Source: Leekyejoonella antrihumi
GTDB lineage: Bacteria; Actinomycetota; Actinomycetes; Actinomycetales; Dermatophilaceae
NCBI RefSeq assembly: GCF_007845645.1
Contig: NZ_VCQV01000005.1
Span: 62,001 to 126,000, forward strand
Direction: 5' to 3'
DNA length: 64,000 bases
A model generated the notes under the pieces. That model searched no databases. It was not told the origin of the DNA and saw only the letters and a list, made by a program, of their open reading frames with translations. Shown piece after piece: positions 11,871-19,285 of the stretch (positions are counted from its first letter, which is position 1; each line of letters begins with the position of its first letter). Position numbers and translations under genes: made by a program.

Positions 11871-11912
11871 ATCGCGTCGCCACCCGCTCGGGGGTCCGGG
11901 TGGCGACGCGAT
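11871..11912. repeat. Perfect 15-bp palindrome between dapA and thyA
   Basis: ATCGCGTCGCCACCC (11871-11885) and GGGTGGCGACGCGAT (11898-11912) pair perfectly around a 12-nt loop. The element sits in the 199-bp divergent gap, 31 bp upstream of the dapA ATG. It has no T-tract. On the dapA side it would lie in the promoter or 5' leader. The rest of the gap up to the thyA start holds no other feature I can support. Confidence 0.7.
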
Positions 11913-12039
11913 CACTGGCTACATCGCACCACCGTAAAAGGTCGTTACAGATTCAACATGTGATCTAGGTCACAACATGGACGGTTGTCCGGATTGCCGG
12001 TGCGAACGACTGTCCCGGGCCGCTGATACCTTCACTGCC

Positions 12040-12852
12040 ATGGAGCAATACCTCGATCTGCTGCGGCGCGTGATCGATGAGGGAGGCCGTAAGGACGACC
12101 GCACCGGCACGGGCACTCTGTCGGTCTTTGGCCACCAGATGCGGTTCGACCTGGCCGACGGCTTTCCGGTGCTGACCACCAAGAAGCTGCACCTGCGGTC
12201 CATCTTCGGTGAGCTCTTGTGGTTCCTGCGCGGCGACACCAACGTGCAGTGGCTGCATGACCGGCGCATCAGCATCTGGGATGAATGGGCCGACGAGCAC
12301 GGCGACCTCGGGCCGATCTACGGCCACCAGTGGCGGTCGTGGCCGACCCCGGACGGTCGTGCCGTCGATCAGCTGGCGAAGGTGATCACCGCGCTTGCGC
12401 AGAATCCCGACTCCCGGCGGCACATCGTCTCGGCGTGGAATGTCGCCGATGTCGACGACATGGCGCTGCCTCCGTGCCACACGATGTTCCAGTTCTATGT
12501 GACGCCCGCGGACGAGCAAGGGACGCGCCGGCTCTCCTGTCAGCTCTACCAGCGGTCCGCCGACATCTTCCTCGGCGTACCGTTCAACATCGCCTCGTAT
12601 GCCCTGCTCACCTCGATGGTCGCGCAGGTCACCGGTCTGGCCCCGGGCGAGTTCGTGCACACCCTCGGCGATGCACATCTCTACCTGAACCACCTGGATC
12701 AGGCACATGAGCAGCTGACCCGCACCCCGAAGGCGCTGCCCACCCTGCGACTTAACCCACAGATCCGGCAGATCGACGGGTTCGACCTCGATGACATCAC
12801 GCTCGAGAACTACGTCGCCGATCCGTCGATCAAGGCACCCATCGCCGTCTGA
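12040..12852 (+). CDS. thyA: Thymidylate synthase
   Basis: 270-residue folate-dependent enzyme converting dUMP to dTMP and yielding dihydrofolate. Motifs: [19 protein letters not shown], the catalytic Cys146 in [30 protein letters not shown], and [12 protein letters not shown] at 12040 gives the standard [11 protein letters not shown] start; earlier in-frame codons lack support. It is followed by a DHFR-containing fusion gene that regenerates tetrahydrofolate from its by-product, with a repeat element in the 74-bp gap. Confidence 0.97.
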   Translation: MEQYLDLLRRVIDEGGRKDDRTGTGTLSVFGHQMRFDLADGFPVLTTKKLHLRSIFGELLWFLRGDTNVQWLHDRRISIWDEWADEHGDLGPIYGHQWRSWPTPDGRAVDQLAKVITALAQNPDSRRHIVSAWNVADVDDMALPPCHTMFQFYVTPADEQGTRRLSCQLYQRSADIFLGVPFNIASYALLTSMVAQVTGLAPGEFVHTLGDAHLYLNHLDQAHEQLTRTPKALPTLRLNPQIRQIDGFDLDDITLENYVADPSIKAPIAV

Positions 12853-12871
12853 GAGGACGCAATGAACGCCA

Positions 12872-12923
12872 CCCCACAAAGTTCTACGCTCGCAAGCTCG
12901 CTCCGATGCTTTGCGGGTGCCCC
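12872..12923 (+). repeat. Dispersed palindromic element, copy 1 (thyA-DHFR gap)
   Basis: The segment from CCCCACAAAGTTCTACGCT to CGGGTGCCCC closely matches a segment at 17819-17862 read on the other strand: shared blocks are CCCCAC(A/G)AAGTTCT, CGCTCCGATGCTT and GCGGG. CCCGC(A/G)AAG and CTT(T/C)G halves can pair, so each copy is hairpin-forming. Both copies lie between cotranscribed genes and have the same orientation relative to transcription. Confidence 0.7.
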
Positions 12924-12926
12924 AGC

Positions 12927-13862
12927 ATGACCATCACCCTGATCGCGGCGGTCGCCCGAAACGGAGTCATCGGACGCGACGGCATGATGCCCTGGCGCGT
13001 ACCAGGTGAGCAGAAGGGATTCAAGGCCGCGACGATGGGTCACCCGATGATCATGGGCCGCAAGACTTTCGAGTCGATGGGTGCACTGCCGGGGCGTCGC
13101 AGCATCGTGCTCACCCGCGACCCGGGCTGGTCCAGCGGGGACGTCGAGGTCGCACACTGCCTCGACGAGGCGCTGCACCTGGTCGGCGACGACGACGTCT
13201 ACGTCACCGGCGGCGCCGAGATCTACCGGCTGTTCCTGCCCTACGCCGACCGACTTCTGATATCGGAGATCCCGCTCGACGCCAAAGGCGACACAACCTT
13301 CCCCGACTGGCCGTTCGCGAAATCCACCACCTGGCGGGAGACGAGCCGGGAAGCACATGACGGCTGGCAGGTCGTCGGCTGGGAGCGAGCTCGTCCGCGC
13401 ACTCAGGTGGAGCTCGGACCTCGGATCGCCCGCGGGGCCACGCTGAAGCTCGGCGCCATCGCCGCAGTGCGGCGCGACAATCTGCTGCTCCTGACCCGTC
13501 GGGAGGACAACGGTCTCTGGTGCCTGCCCGGTGGTGGTGTCGACGCCGGTGAGAGCTGGGCCGAGGCCGCCGTGCGGGAGGTGCGCGAGGAGACCGGCCT
13601 CGACATCGAGGTGACGAGTGTGCTCGGTGTCTACACCAACCCCGGCCAGGTCGTCGTCTACGCGGACGGGCGCAGGAGGCAGATCTTCGGGGTCTGCTTC
13701 CGCGCGCAGGTGCGCGACGGCACAGCCGGGCTCTCCGACGAGGTGACCGAGGTCCGCTGGGTCACCAAGGACGAGGCCGCGGGCCTGCCGATCGTCCCGT
13801 TGCACCGGGATCTGGTGCCCCAGGCGTTCGAGGCACCGGACGCTCCCACCACGTTCGTCTGA
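12927..13862 (+). CDS. Dihydrofolate reductase fused to a Nudix hydrolase domain
   Basis: 311 residues in one open frame. Residues 1 to about 153 are a DHFR: ITLIAAVARNGVIGRDGMMP, active-site PGEQKGF with Glu in place of the Asp of E. coli DHFR, MIMGRKTFESMG, LPGRRSIVLTRDP, VTGGAEIY and GDTTFPDW. Residues from about 168 are a Nudix domain with a complete box, G(x5)E(x7)REVREETGL (about 204-227). The linker is about 15 residues. DHFR makes tetrahydrofolate for the adjacent thyA; the Nudix half may hydrolyse a folate-pathway or other nucleotide (dihydroneopterin triphosphate is one candidate, inference). ATG at 12927 fits the DHFR N terminus better than the in-frame ATG at 12906. Confidence 0.88.
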   Translation: MTITLIAAVARNGVIGRDGMMPWRVPGEQKGFKAATMGHPMIMGRKTFESMGALPGRRSIVLTRDPGWSSGDVEVAHCLDEALHLVGDDDVYVTGGAEIYRLFLPYADRLLISEIPLDAKGDTTFPDWPFAKSTTWRETSREAHDGWQVVGWERARPRTQVELGPRIARGATLKLGAIAAVRRDNLLLLTRREDNGLWCLPGGGVDAGESWAEAAVREVREETGLDIEVTSVLGVYTNPGQVVVYADGRRRQIFGVCFRAQVRDGTAGLSDEVTEVRWVTKDEAAGLPIVPLHRDLVPQAFEAPDAPTTFV

Positions 13863-13954
13863 ACACTTCGCTGCCCGAAAGTGATTCGCAGGATGCGGTC
13901 GTCTCCCTGATCGGCCGATCACCGGCCGTCCGTATTGGAAGTCGTCACGCACAG

Positions 13955-14042
13955 GGCTGCAATTTTGGGCTCTACCGGTCAACGAGATCGCAATTCCCCG
14001 CCCTTCCACCCAGTTTTAAGGCAAAGAACTGCGATCTCGACG
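13955..14042 (-). repeat. About 95-bp dispersed repeat, copy 1
   Basis: Read on the minus strand this segment aligns along its length with 57090-57183 (plus strand): shared blocks include GTCGAGATCGCAGTTCT, GGGTGGAAGG, GAATTGCGATCT and AAAATTGC. Internal inverted halves (GAGATCGCAATT and AACTGCGATCTC) can form a hairpin. It lies between the DHFR-Nudix gene and the toxin-antitoxin scar. Confidence 0.78.
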
Positions 14043-14789
14043 GTTGAGCGTCCAGGATCGATGAGGGGCAGTTCCAGCGCCACAAGAGGATCTCCTTCGT
14101 TGGCGGGTTGTCGTTCTCAGGAGGTCCGCGTGCCGATGGGGGTTGGCGGAAGCGAGTACATGGCCGGCGAGGGTGGCCGGGAGGTTGGCTCTGCCATCGA
14201 TCGCGGCGAGATGGAGTCGTGTATCGAGGGCAACAGGTGGAACACGTAATGATGCGCACCATGACCGGGCAATGGACGCGGGCCCACGTATCCGGAGACG
14301 CCACGATGACTCGGGAGGAACTCGACGCCGGCAGCGCCCGTGTTCAGCGCGCCGTCGGCCAGGCTGCCCGTGCCAGGGGTAAATTCGGCGATCAGGTGCA
14401 GGCAAGGGACAGTGGTCGGGTAGCTTTCCGAAGCGGGCCCGTTTGTCGGTGGTCAAGACGATTTGGTCGGCGGCACGGGCGGTAGCGGCGATGATCAGGT
14501 CGTGCGCGCCGCACCCGCTGCTGCCGGTGCGTTGCACATAGGCCAAGAGCGCGGCGTGGTGTTCGGCGACATCCCGGTCATACTCGTGGACGGGAAGGAT
14601 CTGTAGGACCTCGTCGAGGAACGCACGCTGAGCCGACGAGCGGCCGGGGTCGGGGTCAGTTCCTGCGAGGTACTCAGCCACGGCAACCGCTGGTATGGCC
14701 ACATCGTGGCTGTCGCCCAGCGCGGCGACGTCGAGGTTTCCTCGCACGCCGGTGATGATTACACCGGTGTCGAGGATCAGCCTGCCCAC
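14016..14789 (-). CDS. VapC-type PIN-domain toxin, reading through into a gene remnant
   Basis: The first about 125 residues are a PIN-domain ribonuclease toxin: acidic residues appear in LILDTGVI (D7), AVAEYLAG (E), GAHDLIIAATA (D) and LTTDKRARF (D). GTG start at 14789 overlaps the antitoxin gene by 13 nt. The homologous part ends near 14415 (RFGKLP), but the frame has no stop there and continues for about 130 more codons through a broken PEBP gene and the dispersed repeat to 14016. The toxin has therefore probably lost its own C terminus and stop; whether the 257-residue product is active is uncertain. Confidence 0.68.
   Translation of the reverse strand: MGRLILDTGVIITGVRGNLDVAALGDSHDVAIPAVAVAEYLAGTDPDPGRSSAQRAFLDEVLQILPVHEYDRDVAEHHAALLAYVQRTGSSGCGAHDLIIAATARAADQIVLTTDKRARFGKLPDHCPLPAPDRRIYPWHGQPGRRRAEHGRCRRRVPPESSWRLRIRGPASIARSWCASLRVPPVALDTRLHLAAIDGRANLPATLAGHVLASANPHRHADLLRTTTRQRRRSSCGAGTAPHRSWTLNRRDRSSLP
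14117..14412 (-). pseudogene. YbhB/PEBP-family gene remnant with frameshifts
   Basis: Reading the minus strand in the frame one base off vapC gives HLIAEFTPGTGSLADGALN, GYVGPRPLPGHGAHHYVFHL, the hallmark core of phosphatidylethanolamine-binding/Raf-kinase-inhibitor-like proteins (GPxPxxGHGxHxYxF). After HLL the match jumps to the vapC frame (ALDTRLHLAAIDG, GHVLASA), consistent with one lost base, then returns to the first frame for the ending GTRTS and a TGA at 14117-14119. The N-terminal third is missing and abuts vapC. Clearly non-functional. Confidence 0.72.
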
Positions 14790-15043
14790 GGGTTGGCGTC
14801 CAGCTCCTCCGAGGCAGCCTCGGGTGCGGCAGCTACGCGGACGGCCAGGGTGTCGTCCAGGGCGGGGTTGCTGTGCCAGCGCTCGAATACGGCTCGAAGC
14901 GCGGCCCCGTTGGCTCGCGGTGCGGGGGCGATCGTCGCTACGCGTCGACCGGCACGGGTAACCACAATGGTCTCGCCGCGCTCCGCCGAGTCGAGCACTG
15001 CCGAAAAGCTCCGCGATGCCTCCGAGGCCGTCATCTCCCGCAT
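14777..15043 (-). CDS. Phd/YefM-family antitoxin
   Basis: 88 residues, MREMTASEASRSFSAVLDSA then ERGETIVVTRAGRRVATIAP: the Phd/YefM DNA-binding antitoxin fold followed by a disordered, acidic C terminus expected to wrap the toxin. It overlaps the PIN-domain toxin gene downstream, the standard antitoxin-first order. The ATG at 15043 is inside a palindrome that could be its own operator. An ATG three codons later is an alternative start. Confidence 0.85.
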   Translation of the reverse strand: MREMTASEASRSFSAVLDSAERGETIVVTRAGRRVATIAPAPRANGAALRAVFERWHSNPALDDTLAVRVAAAPEAASEELDANPWAG

Positions 15044-15058
15044 AGTCTCAGACTATTA
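15041..15058 (-). promoter_or_regulatory. Palindrome over the antitoxin promoter and start codon
   Basis: ATAGTCTCAGACTAT (15042-15056) is a perfect 7+1+7 palindrome that overlaps the antitoxin ATG. On the minus strand TAGTCT or TAATAG would serve as the -10 element, only 6-9 nt from the ATG, implying a leaderless mRNA. This matches the conditional autoregulation usual for Phd/YefM systems (known for the family; the site itself is inference). Confidence 0.6.
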
Positions 15059-15335
15059 GAGTCGGTCGTTCAGATCTTGGTGAGAGATGCTCCGACAATG
15101 GATCGGCCGGTGACCCGGGCCGGTGGCCGGCGTTCCGCATAGCCCACCCCCGGCGGAATGTCGGCCGCCGATGCTCCCCATCCGCTCCGAGGCCGTCGAG
15201 CCGTCGTCGGTGACGACCGTTCGACAAATGGGCTGGGCTGATGCGAAGCCCTCGCTCTGAGCTGGGCGGAAACGGTGACGTCTCGATGATCAGTCATCGT
15301 ATGCGGACTGTGCCCGGCGTGGATCGCAACCCTCG
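15057..15335. other. Intergenic stretch with no supported gene
   Basis: About 280 bp upstream of the antitoxin and downstream of the paa terminator. Short open frames on both strands lack homology, start signals or consistent codon use. I see no RNA gene or repeat here. Confidence 0.5.
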
Positions 15336-15377
15336 GGTCTCCGGCGAAGAGCCGGAGCAGGCTCGCCGGCGGAGACC
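15336..15377 (-). terminator. Hairpin downstream of paaE
   Basis: GGTCTCCGGCGA (15336-15347) and TCGCCGGCGGAGACC (15363-15377) form a long GC-rich stem 14 nt past the paaE stop codon, well placed to end the paa transcript. No strong U-tract follows, as is common for actinobacterial hairpin terminators. Confidence 0.55.
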
Positions 15378-15390
15378 TTCGTGGCTTGGC

Positions 15391-16512
15391 TCAGGCGTCG
15401 TAGTCGAGCGTGACCTCATCGGTGACTGGATGCGACTGGCACGCCAGCACGATGCCGGCCGCGACCTCCTCCGGCTCCAGGGCGTAGTTGCGGTCCATGC
15501 GGACCTCTCCGGTGACCACGCGTGCTCGACAGGTGCCGCAGACACCGCCGGTGCAGCTGAAGGGTGCGTCCGGGCGCTCCCGGAGGGTGGCCGCCAGAAT
15601 GGTCTCCTGCTTGCTCGGCATCTCGACGCGTGTGGTGCGGCCATCCAGGTTGACGGTGACAACGGCCTCGGCAGGCGCGCCGGGCCCGTCCAGGATGACT
15701 GGGGCGGGTTGACCGACCTCGTCCACATGGAAGACCTCATGGTGCACGTGGTGCGCGTCGACCCCGCGCTCATCGAGCATCTCGCGAGCCGTCTCGACCA
15801 TGCCGAAGGGGCCGCACAGATACCACTCGTCGACGGTGTCGACCGGCACGAGTGCGGTGAAGAACGTCTCGAGCTTGTCGCGGTCGATGCGACCGGTGAA
15901 CAGCTCGACGTCCTGCGGCTCTCTGGACAGCACGTGGATCAGGTGGAAGCGCCCCGGGTAGGTGTTCTTGAGGTCCTCGAGCTCCTCGAGGAACATCACA
16001 CTGTCGGTGCGCCGGTTGCCGAAGATCAGCGTGGCACGCGATGCCGGCTCCTCCTCCAGTGCGGTGGCCAGCAGCGACAGCACCGGGGTGATGCCCGACC
16101 CCGCGGCGATGGCCACGTGGTGACGCTGGGCCGTCCGGTCGGTCGGGCAGATGAAACCGCCGAGCGGTGACATGACCTCGATGCGGTCGCCGACCTTGAC
16201 CTCATGGTTGAGCCAGACGGACATCGCCCCGCCTTGCACCTGCGAAGAGCCGACCCGAACTTCATGTCGTGCCAACGCTTCCGAGCGCGGTAGGCAGATC
16301 GAGTAAGAGCGTCGCACGTCCTCGCCGTCGATGTCGGCGCGCAGCGTGAGGTGCTGCCCCGGCTCGTAGGCGAACGTATCGGCAAGTTCCGGCGGCACGG
16401 CAAAGGAGACCGCCACGGCCCGATCGGTCAGGCGCTGCACCCGCGACACGGTGAGCTCGTGGAACTGGGGCCGACGGCGCTTGGTCGGGGTCGACAGCAG
16501 ACTTGCACTCAT
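15391..16512 (-). CDS. paaE: Phenylacetyl-CoA 1,2-epoxidase reductase subunit PaaE
   Basis: 373-residue electron-transfer subunit that passes electrons from NADPH through FAD and a plant-type [2Fe-2S] ferredoxin to the di-iron oxygenase PaaA. FAD/NAD(P)-binding part: RRSYSICLP, IAAGSGITPVLSLL, WYLCGPFGMVE. C-terminal ferredoxin: SCTGGVCGTCRARV plus a distal Cys (VLACQSHP). ATG at 16512 overlaps the paaD stop by 4 nt. Last gene of the paaABCDE operon. Confidence 0.95.
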   Translation of the reverse strand: MSASLLSTPTKRRRPQFHELTVSRVQRLTDRAVAVSFAVPPELADTFAYEPGQHLTLRADIDGEDVRRSYSICLPRSEALARHEVRVGSSQVQGGAMSVWLNHEVKVGDRIEVMSPLGGFICPTDRTAQRHHVAIAAGSGITPVLSLLATALEEEPASRATLIFGNRRTDSVMFLEELEDLKNTYPGRFHLIHVLSREPQDVELFTGRIDRDKLETFFTALVPVDTVDEWYLCGPFGMVETAREMLDERGVDAHHVHHEVFHVDEVGQPAPVILDGPGAPAEAVVTVNLDGRTTRVEMPSKQETILAATLRERPDAPFSCTGGVCGTCRARVVTGEVRMDRNYALEPEEVAAGIVLACQSHPVTDEVTLDYDA

Positions 16513-17015
16513 AGTGACTTGAACTCCTCGAATGGCTCACGGCACGAACGGCACCGGCGCAGTGCCTTGCACGCGGTGGCACCGAAGTGGGACAGCTCCT
16601 CGGTGTCGCTCGAACCACATACCGGGCAGGTCACCACGCGACGCCCGAGCGACACCGCCACCGGCCCACTGGGGGACGATGTCGTTGAGGGCGGCGCGAT
16701 CCCGAACCGCTCAAGCGCCAGCTTGCCGCTCTCGCTCATCCAGTCCGTGGTCCACGCGGGCGTCAACCTGGTCTCCACCTCGGCGGTGTAGCCGGCCTGC
16801 CGTGCCGCGTGCTGAATCCCCTGCTCGATCGACTTCATCGCCGGGCATCCGCTGTAGGTCGGCGTGATCGTCACGTGCACCCGACGTTGAGCCTCATCGA
16901 CCACCAGCCCGCGAACGATGCCGAGGTCATCGATGGACAGCACAGGGATCTCTGGGTCGGGAACGGCCCTGATCCGTTCCACCACAGCGCGTTTCGTGGC
17001 CACGTCGGTCACCAT
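16509..17015 (-). CDS. paaD: Phenylacetyl-CoA epoxidase maturation protein PaaD
   Basis: 168 residues. N-terminal DUF59/MIP18-type domain (DPEIPVLSIDDLGIVRG, ITPTYSGCPAM) linked to Fe-S cluster assembly, and a C-terminal zinc-ribbon-like part with CPVC and CRSC pairs. PaaD is thought to help assemble the cluster of PaaE. It overlaps paaC by 7 nt and paaE by 4 nt. Confidence 0.94.
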   Translation of the reverse strand: MVTDVATKRAVVERIRAVPDPEIPVLSIDDLGIVRGLVVDEAQRRVHVTITPTYSGCPAMKSIEQGIQHAARQAGYTAEVETRLTPAWTTDWMSESGKLALERFGIAPPSTTSSPSGPVAVSLGRRVVTCPVCGSSDTEELSHFGATACKALRRCRSCREPFEEFKSL

Positions 17016-17791
17016 GTCTTGGCATCCGGGTGCGAGCGGGCAATGTGCTGCATCTCGGCCAGCAGGTATCCCATGATCGACGAGTGGATGCCGTCACGGC
17101 CGCCTCGGGCGTGACGCTTTGGCTCGTCTGGCATCGTCAGGGTCGCCTCGGAGACGGTGTCTGTCACGAACTTCGTCGCCGCCTCGCGCAGTTCGCTGGG
17201 TCGCACGCCGACACCGGCCTGCGCCGCAGCGGTGCTCGCCGGGTCCTCGACAAAAAGCTCGTCAACGAAGGGAGCGACTCGCTCGAGCGCCGACTGCATG
17301 CGTTCATGCGAGACCTGGGTGCCGTCACCGAGCCGCACCACCCACTGGCGCGCATGGTCGCGGTGATAGGCGACCTCCTTGACCGCCTTGTGCGCCACTC
17401 CTGCAACGGTTTCGTCGGTCGAGGCGACCAGGCGCGCATACAGCTCTGCCGCGTAGGCCGAGAACCACAGGAGCCGCGCCATCTCGTCGCCGAAGTCGCC
17501 CCAGTCCTGCTCGACCAGGTGGACGTTGCGAAACTCTCGCTCGTCCCGGAAGTAGGCCAGCTGGTCCTCATTGCGTCCGGTGCCGTCCAGCTCGCCGGCG
17601 CGGGTCAGCAACGCCCGCGCCTGACCGAGCAGGTCGAGACCGATGTTGCCCAGGGCCATGTCCTCCTCGATCTGCGGAGCGCGCGAGATCCACTCCCCCA
17701 GCCGCTGCGCATAGATCAGCGCGTCGTCGCCAAGACCGAGCACGTAGCGCGCCAGGACAGAATCAACTTGGAGCCCAGTTGGTTCCGTCAT
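17009..17791 (-). CDS. paaC: Phenylacetyl-CoA 1,2-epoxidase structural subunit PaaC
   Basis: About 260-residue ferritin-like structural partner of PaaA. Motifs: VLGLGDDALIYAQRLGEWIS, DLLGQARALL, LVEQDWGDFGDEMARL, KEVAYHRDHARQWVVRLGDG. The start at 17791 (MTEPTGLQVDSVLARYVLG) is chosen because AGAGAGGTG lies just upstream; two earlier in-frame ATGs (17812, 17836) fall inside a dispersed repeat and lack support. Confidence 0.93.
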   Translation of the reverse strand: MTEPTGLQVDSVLARYVLGLGDDALIYAQRLGEWISRAPQIEEDMALGNIGLDLLGQARALLTRAGELDGTGRNEDQLAYFRDEREFRNVHLVEQDWGDFGDEMARLLWFSAYAAELYARLVASTDETVAGVAHKAVKEVAYHRDHARQWVVRLGDGTQVSHERMQSALERVAPFVDELFVEDPASTAAAQAGVGVRPSELREAATKFVTDTVSEATLTMPDEPKRHARGGRDGIHSSIMGYLLAEMQHIARSHPDAKTW

Positions 17792-17818
17792 CTCTTTCTG
17801 CACCTCTCTCATCAGATC

Positions 17819-17862
17819 GGGGTTCCCGCGAAGCATCGGAGCGAAGCGGAGAACTTCGTGGG
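17819..17862 (-). repeat. Dispersed palindromic element, copy 2 (paaB-paaC gap)
   Basis: Second copy of the element at 12872-12923. Read in the direction of the paa genes it shares CCCCACGAAGTTCT, CGCTCCGATGCTTCGCGGG and a closing CCCC. It abuts the paaB stop codon and fills nearly all of the 72-bp paaB-paaC gap, the only sizeable gap in an operon whose other junctions overlap. Confidence 0.7.
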
Positions 17863-17863
17863 G

Positions 17864-18163
17864 TTAGAGGTATTCCACGTCGTCGGGGACGTCGTAGAAC
17901 GTCGGGTGGCGATAGACCTTGTCACCGGCCGGGTCGAAGAAGGACTCGCGCTCGTCCGGGCTGCTGGCGGTGATGTTGTCTGCCTTGACCACCCAGAGCG
18001 AGACACCCTCCTGACGCCGGGTGTAGAGGTCACGCGCATTGCGCAGCGCCATCTGCGCGTCGGGCGCGTGCAACGAGCCGGCGTGGACGTGCGACAGGCC
18101 GCGCTTGCCACGGACGAAGACCTCCCAGAGCGGCCAGCTGCGTTCACCCTGCTTGGTGCTCAT
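17864..18163 (-). CDS. paaB: Phenylacetyl-CoA 1,2-epoxidase subunit PaaB
   Basis: 99 residues, matching the small PaaB family in length and sequence: [55 protein letters not shown]. PaaB is needed for an active PaaABCE complex and is thought to bridge subunits. ATG overlaps the paaA stop by 4 nt. Confidence 0.95.
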   Translation of the reverse strand: MSTKQGERSWPLWEVFVRGKRGLSHVHAGSLHAPDAQMALRNARDLYTRRQEGVSLWVVKADNITASSPDERESFFDPAGDKVYRHPTFYDVPDDVEYL

Positions 18164-19200
18164 GCCACGGCTCCTTCTTCACGTGCCGACGACTTGTCGG
18201 CATATGCCGTGGCGGCCTCGCGGACCCATGCGCCATCGTTGTGCGCAGCGAGGCGGTGCGCGATGCGCTGGTCGTTGCAGGCGCCGTCGCCGCGCAGGAC
18301 GGCCTTGAACTCATCCCAGTCGATCTCACCGAAGTCCCAGTGTCCGCGCTCCTCGTTCCACCGCAGGTCCGGGTCCGGCAGCGTGAGACCAAGCTTCTGC
18401 GCCTGCGGCACAGTCATGTCGATGAACTTCTGCCGCAACTCGTCGTTACTGAATCGTTTGATGCCCCAGGCCATCGACTGCTCGGTGTGTCCGCCCTTGG
18501 CGGCTTCGCCGGTGTCCGGTGGGCCGAACATCATCAACGACGGCCACCACCAACGGTTGGCCGCATCTTGTGCCATCGCCTGCTGTCCGTCGGTGCCGCG
18601 CACCAGGGTCCACAGGATGTCGAAGCCCTGGCGTTGGTGGAAGGACTCCTCCTTGCAGACCCGGATCATTGCACGCGCATACGGGCCGTAGGAGCAGCGG
18701 CAGAGCGGAACCTGGTTCATGATGGCGGCACCGTCGACCAACCAGCCGATCGCGCCCGCGTCGGCCCAGGTCAAGGTCGGGTAGTTGAAGATCGAGGAGT
18801 ACCGCTGCCGACCGGAGTGCAGCTTGTCGAGCAGCTCGGCGCGGTCCACGCCCAGCGTCTCGGCCGCGGAGTAGAGGTAGAGCCCGTGGCCCGCCTCGTC
18901 CTGGACCTTGGCCATCAGGATCGCCTTGCGACGCAGCGATGGGGCGCGCGTGATCCAGTTGCCTTCCGGCTGCATACCGATGATCTCGGAGTGCGCGTGC
19001 TGCGCGATCTGGCGGATCAGCGTCTTGCGGTAGTCGTCCGGCATCGCGTCGCGAGGCTCGATGCGCTTGTCGGTCGCGATCAGCTCGTCGAAGTCTCCGC
19101 CTTTGCCACGCGTGGTTGCCTGATCCACGACGGCATCGAGGGCACCCCCCTCGGCGGCGTTCAGCGGCTCATTCGGGTCCACGAAGTCGGTGCCGTACAT
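18160..19200 (-). CDS. paaA: Phenylacetyl-CoA 1,2-epoxidase catalytic subunit PaaA
   Basis: 346-residue di-iron oxygenase that epoxidises the aromatic ring of phenylacetyl-CoA, the key step of aerobic phenylacetate degradation. Ferritin-like iron-ligand helices are visible in [33 protein letters not shown] and [16 protein letters not shown]. The open frame extends far upstream, but the ATG at 19200 gives the family start ([12 protein letters not shown]) and sits just behind a promoter. First gene of paaABCDE; ring-opening and beta-oxidation paa genes are not in the window. Confidence 0.96.
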   Translation of the reverse strand: MYGTDFVDPNEPLNAAEGGALDAVVDQATTRGKGGDFDELIATDKRIEPRDAMPDDYRKTLIRQIAQHAHSEIIGMQPEGNWITRAPSLRRKAILMAKVQDEAGHGLYLYSAAETLGVDRAELLDKLHSGRQRYSSIFNYPTLTWADAGAIGWLVDGAAIMNQVPLCRCSYGPYARAMIRVCKEESFHQRQGFDILWTLVRGTDGQQAMAQDAANRWWWPSLMMFGPPDTGEAAKGGHTEQSMAWGIKRFSNDELRQKFIDMTVPQAQKLGLTLPDPDLRWNEERGHWDFGEIDWDEFKAVLRGDGACNDQRIAHRLAAHNDGAWVREAATAYADKSSAREEGAVA

Positions 19201-19206
19201 GACTTC

Positions 19207-19247
19207 AGTATGCCCGCTTATTACAGGTGGATGCAATTCTGCATCCA
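19207..19247 (-). promoter_or_regulatory. paaA promoter with overlapping 20-bp palindrome
   Basis: TGGATGCAATTCTGCATCCA (19228-19247) is a perfect 8+4+8 palindrome. On the minus strand its second half supplies a -35 element TTGCAT (19236-19231), followed 18 bp later by CATACT (19212-19207) as -10. The paaA ATG at 19200 is about 6 nt beyond, so the mRNA is probably leaderless. The palindrome is also 39 bp upstream of the divergent GNAT gene. A TetR- or GntR-type repressor is a plausible ligand (inference). Confidence 0.68.
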
Positions 19248-19285
19248 AAGTGTCACAACACTCAGTGGGTTGCGAGACTGGCCCG

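Noticed and set aside
15241-16170. Plus-strand open frame opposite paaE
   Set aside because: Antisense of a clear ferredoxin-reductase gene; no independent motif.
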